Assembly: GCF_014196835.1 (NCBI RefSeq)
Contig: NZ_JACIEK010000018.1
Location: 16,162-60,978, forward strand
Source of the DNA: Aureimonas pseudogalii
GTDB lineage: Bacteria > Pseudomonadota > Alphaproteobacteria > Rhizobiales > Rhizobiaceae
Reading direction: 5' to 3'
Length of the DNA: 44,817 nucleotides
Positions 43,600-44,817 of this stretch are shown here, in pieces; positions within the stretch are counted from its first letter, which is position 1; every line of letters starts with the position of its first letter. The position numbers were made by a program, and so were the translations under genes. The notes beneath the pieces are model-generated. The model was given only the letters and a program-made list of their open reading frames with translations, was not told the DNA's origin and did no database searches.

Positions 43600-43810
43600 A
43601 TGTGGAACGGCCTGGTTTGAAGGATGATCGCCGCAACCGCTCCGACACGCCGGACTTCATCACGGCGTGGTCGATGCATTGGCAACGCCGGGGGGCTCAC
43701 CAGTCTCTCAGATCGCGCCTTCCTTCGGGATCAACTCCTCCAGGGTCAGATCGGAGATAGCCTTGCGCAGCCGCTCATTCTCCTTCTCCAGATCCTTCAG
43801 GCGGCAGGCT
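43600..43810 (-). mobile_element. IS3-family remnant (end of orfA, start of orfB)
   Basis: On the minus strand the last ~33 codons of the chimeric frame read RLKDLEKENERLRKAISDLT and then LEELIPKEGAI, the conserved C-terminal leucine zipper of IS3-family OrfA proteins. Past the stop, the text resembles a decayed orfB start (MHRP and GVSERLRR). Boundaries are approximate. The insertion or rearrangement cut the GGDEF gene. Confidence 0.75.
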
Positions 43811-44664
43811 TCCACAACGTCGCCGCCTTCGATCGAGATGGCGAACTCGTCGCCGCCGAGGCGCCCCACCAGCACGTTGCTGGCGTCGCAGTGCAGGCGC
43901 AGCCGATCCGCCACGCGCCGCAGCAGCTTGTCTCCCAGAAGGTGACCGTTGGAATCGTTGACGAACTTGAAGCCGTCGAGATCGATGAACAGGAGTGCGA
44001 CCTGGGCGGCGGGTTTCAGAAGGCTCGCTTCCAGACGTTCGCGGAAGGTGTTGCGGTTGGCAAGGCCGGTCAGCGTGTCGAAATGGGCGAGCTGGTGGAT
44101 GCGCGCTTCGGCCGCCACCTGCTGCGTGATGACCGACCACGTCAGCATCGGTCCGAGATAGCTGCCGTCCGTTCCCGTCACCGGCGAGACCTGGAGATCA
44201 AGCACTTCGGGACCGGGCTTGATCTTGGCCCGATGCGGCAGGTTGGCGGGATCGGAGAGCAGCCCGCGCTGGTGCGCCGGGCTCTTGTGGAAGACGTCGA
44301 TCGAGGCGCCGAGCAGTTCGCTCGGCTTGATCGGAAGAAGGGTCTCGATCTGCCCGAGCGTGCGCTTGGAGGTCTCGTTCAGATAGGTGATGGCGAAGGA
44401 AACCGGATCGACCGTCATCACGGCGACAGGCATGTTGTCGATCATGCGCAGGAGCCGATACTCCTCGCGCGCCTTGGCGACCTCGGCCGTGGCGATGGCC
44501 CAGACGAGAAGCGCCCGGCTGATCCGCCCGGTGGAATCGGGAAGCGGGTGGATGTGGTGGTCCAGCCATTCCTCCCCGAACCGGATCCGCGCCTTGTGCG
44601 GGAGGTTTTCGGACTTGGCGAGGAGCGAGCGCTGATGGAGCGGGTTCTTGTTCAGCGCTGGCAC
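43708..44664 (-). pseudogene. PAS-GGDEF diguanylate-cyclase gene, truncated at both ends and fused to an IS3 orfA tail
   Basis: The 318-codon frame holds a partial PAS unit (residues ~1-60), a full PAS unit (~70-180: LNETSKRTLGQIETLLPIKPSELLGASIDVFHKSPAHQRGLL), a linker and the first part of a GGDEF domain (HFDTLTGLANRNTFRERLEAS, LLFIDLDGFKFVNDSNGHLLGDKLL, GRLGGDEFAIS). Only a few residues after GGDEF the frame changes into IS3 orfA coiled coil, so about the last third of the cyclase domain is missing. The first PAS unit also lacks its start. Diguanylate cyclase activity is unlikely. The PAS type is one I remember from rhizobial chemoreceptors and cyclases. Confidence 0.85.
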
Positions 44665-44722
44665 GGGAGTTCGCAGTCAGCCGACTGACGATCCAGCGAG
44701 CGCGAGACCGAGCCGCACCTAC

Positions 44723-44817
44723 TGGTCTGCCCCCTGAAAAGTGGCCCTCCCTGAAGTAGGCTTTCGAGCCTTTGGAGGATGCCAGGAATGCCGCAAAAGA
44801 AGCACAAGCCTGAAGAG
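44723..44817 (+). mobile_element. Left end of an IS3-family element (continues beyond window)
   Basis: A terminal-repeat-like TGGTCTGCCCCCTGAAAAG (44723 onward) is followed by a GGAGG ribosome-binding site and an ATG at 44788 opening orfA (MPQKKHKPEE, typical of IS3-family OrfA starts). Only 10 codons are in the window. It lies opposite in orientation to the orfA remnant at 43600-43810. The 58 bp before it (44665-44722) show nothing recognisable. Confidence 0.75.

Noticed and set aside
1-44817. CRISPR array, tRNA or rRNA gene
   Set aside because: No regularly spaced short repeats, no cloverleaf-like tRNA sequence and no rRNA-like stretch were recognised on reading both strands; a tRNA scan was not possible.

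Overview
The window is GC-rich DNA from an alphaproteobacterium, most likely of the order Hyphomicrobiales (Rhizobiales). The evidence is a MucR/Ros-type regulator, a PrtD/HlyD-type secretion operon downstream of an RTX protein, rhizobial-style ABC import operons, and IS6, IS21 and IS3 insertion sequences of the kinds common on rhizobial replicons. I cannot fix the genus. No rRNA, tRNA, origin or CRISPR array was recognised.

Layout. (1) 1-5353: the 3' part of a large RTX calcium-binding protein gene, its type I secretion ABC exporter and membrane-fusion adaptor, then a small conserved-looking protein. (2) 5510-6691: a low-complexity unknown protein on the minus strand and a MucR-family regulator. 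(3) 6965-17500: two divergent units. The leftward unit encodes a ribose-type (CUT2) ABC importer (binding protein, double ATPase, two permeases), an SGNH esterase-like hydrolase, GlpD and GlpK. The rightward unit encodes a paralogous SGNH hydrolase and a ROK-family regulator. Together they suggest uptake of a glycerol-containing conjugate, hydrolysis in the cytoplasm, and entry of glycerol into glycolysis as glycerol-3-phosphate and then DHAP. (4) 17578-34846: an accessory island between an intact IS6-family element and a decayed inverted IS6 copy. It holds a truncated AAA ATPase gene, a run of compact modules that each pair a small-molecule transporter with a regulator or enzyme (MarR+DMT; TauE exporter+oxidoreductase/cupin+MarR; MerR+MFS; DMT+LysR; MATE+glyoxalase-like protein), a small unknown protein, a complete IS21-family element, and a bdcR-bdcA pair bracketed by IS6 remnants. 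(5) 34847-43533: a divergent EamA transporter and class-III aminotransferase, a GntR regulator, and a five-gene dipeptide/oligopeptide-type ABC importer. A shared TGATATATC operator probably ties these together. (6) 43600-44817: a PAS-GGDEF gene wrecked by IS3-family fragments, and the start of another IS3-family copy at the window edge.

The most interesting structure is in region 4. A directly repeated, imperfectly palindromic ~77-bp sequence (full copies at 24783-24857, 26854-26930 and 28957-29033; right-half copies at 20228-20251 and 23131-23157) sits exactly at the borders of the transporter modules, always in the same orientation and within a few bases of stop codons. It looks like a recombination site that assembled an array of efflux-pump cassettes. 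It has no integron-type core sites, and the window contains no recombinase gene. This is inference from sequence layout and has not been tested.
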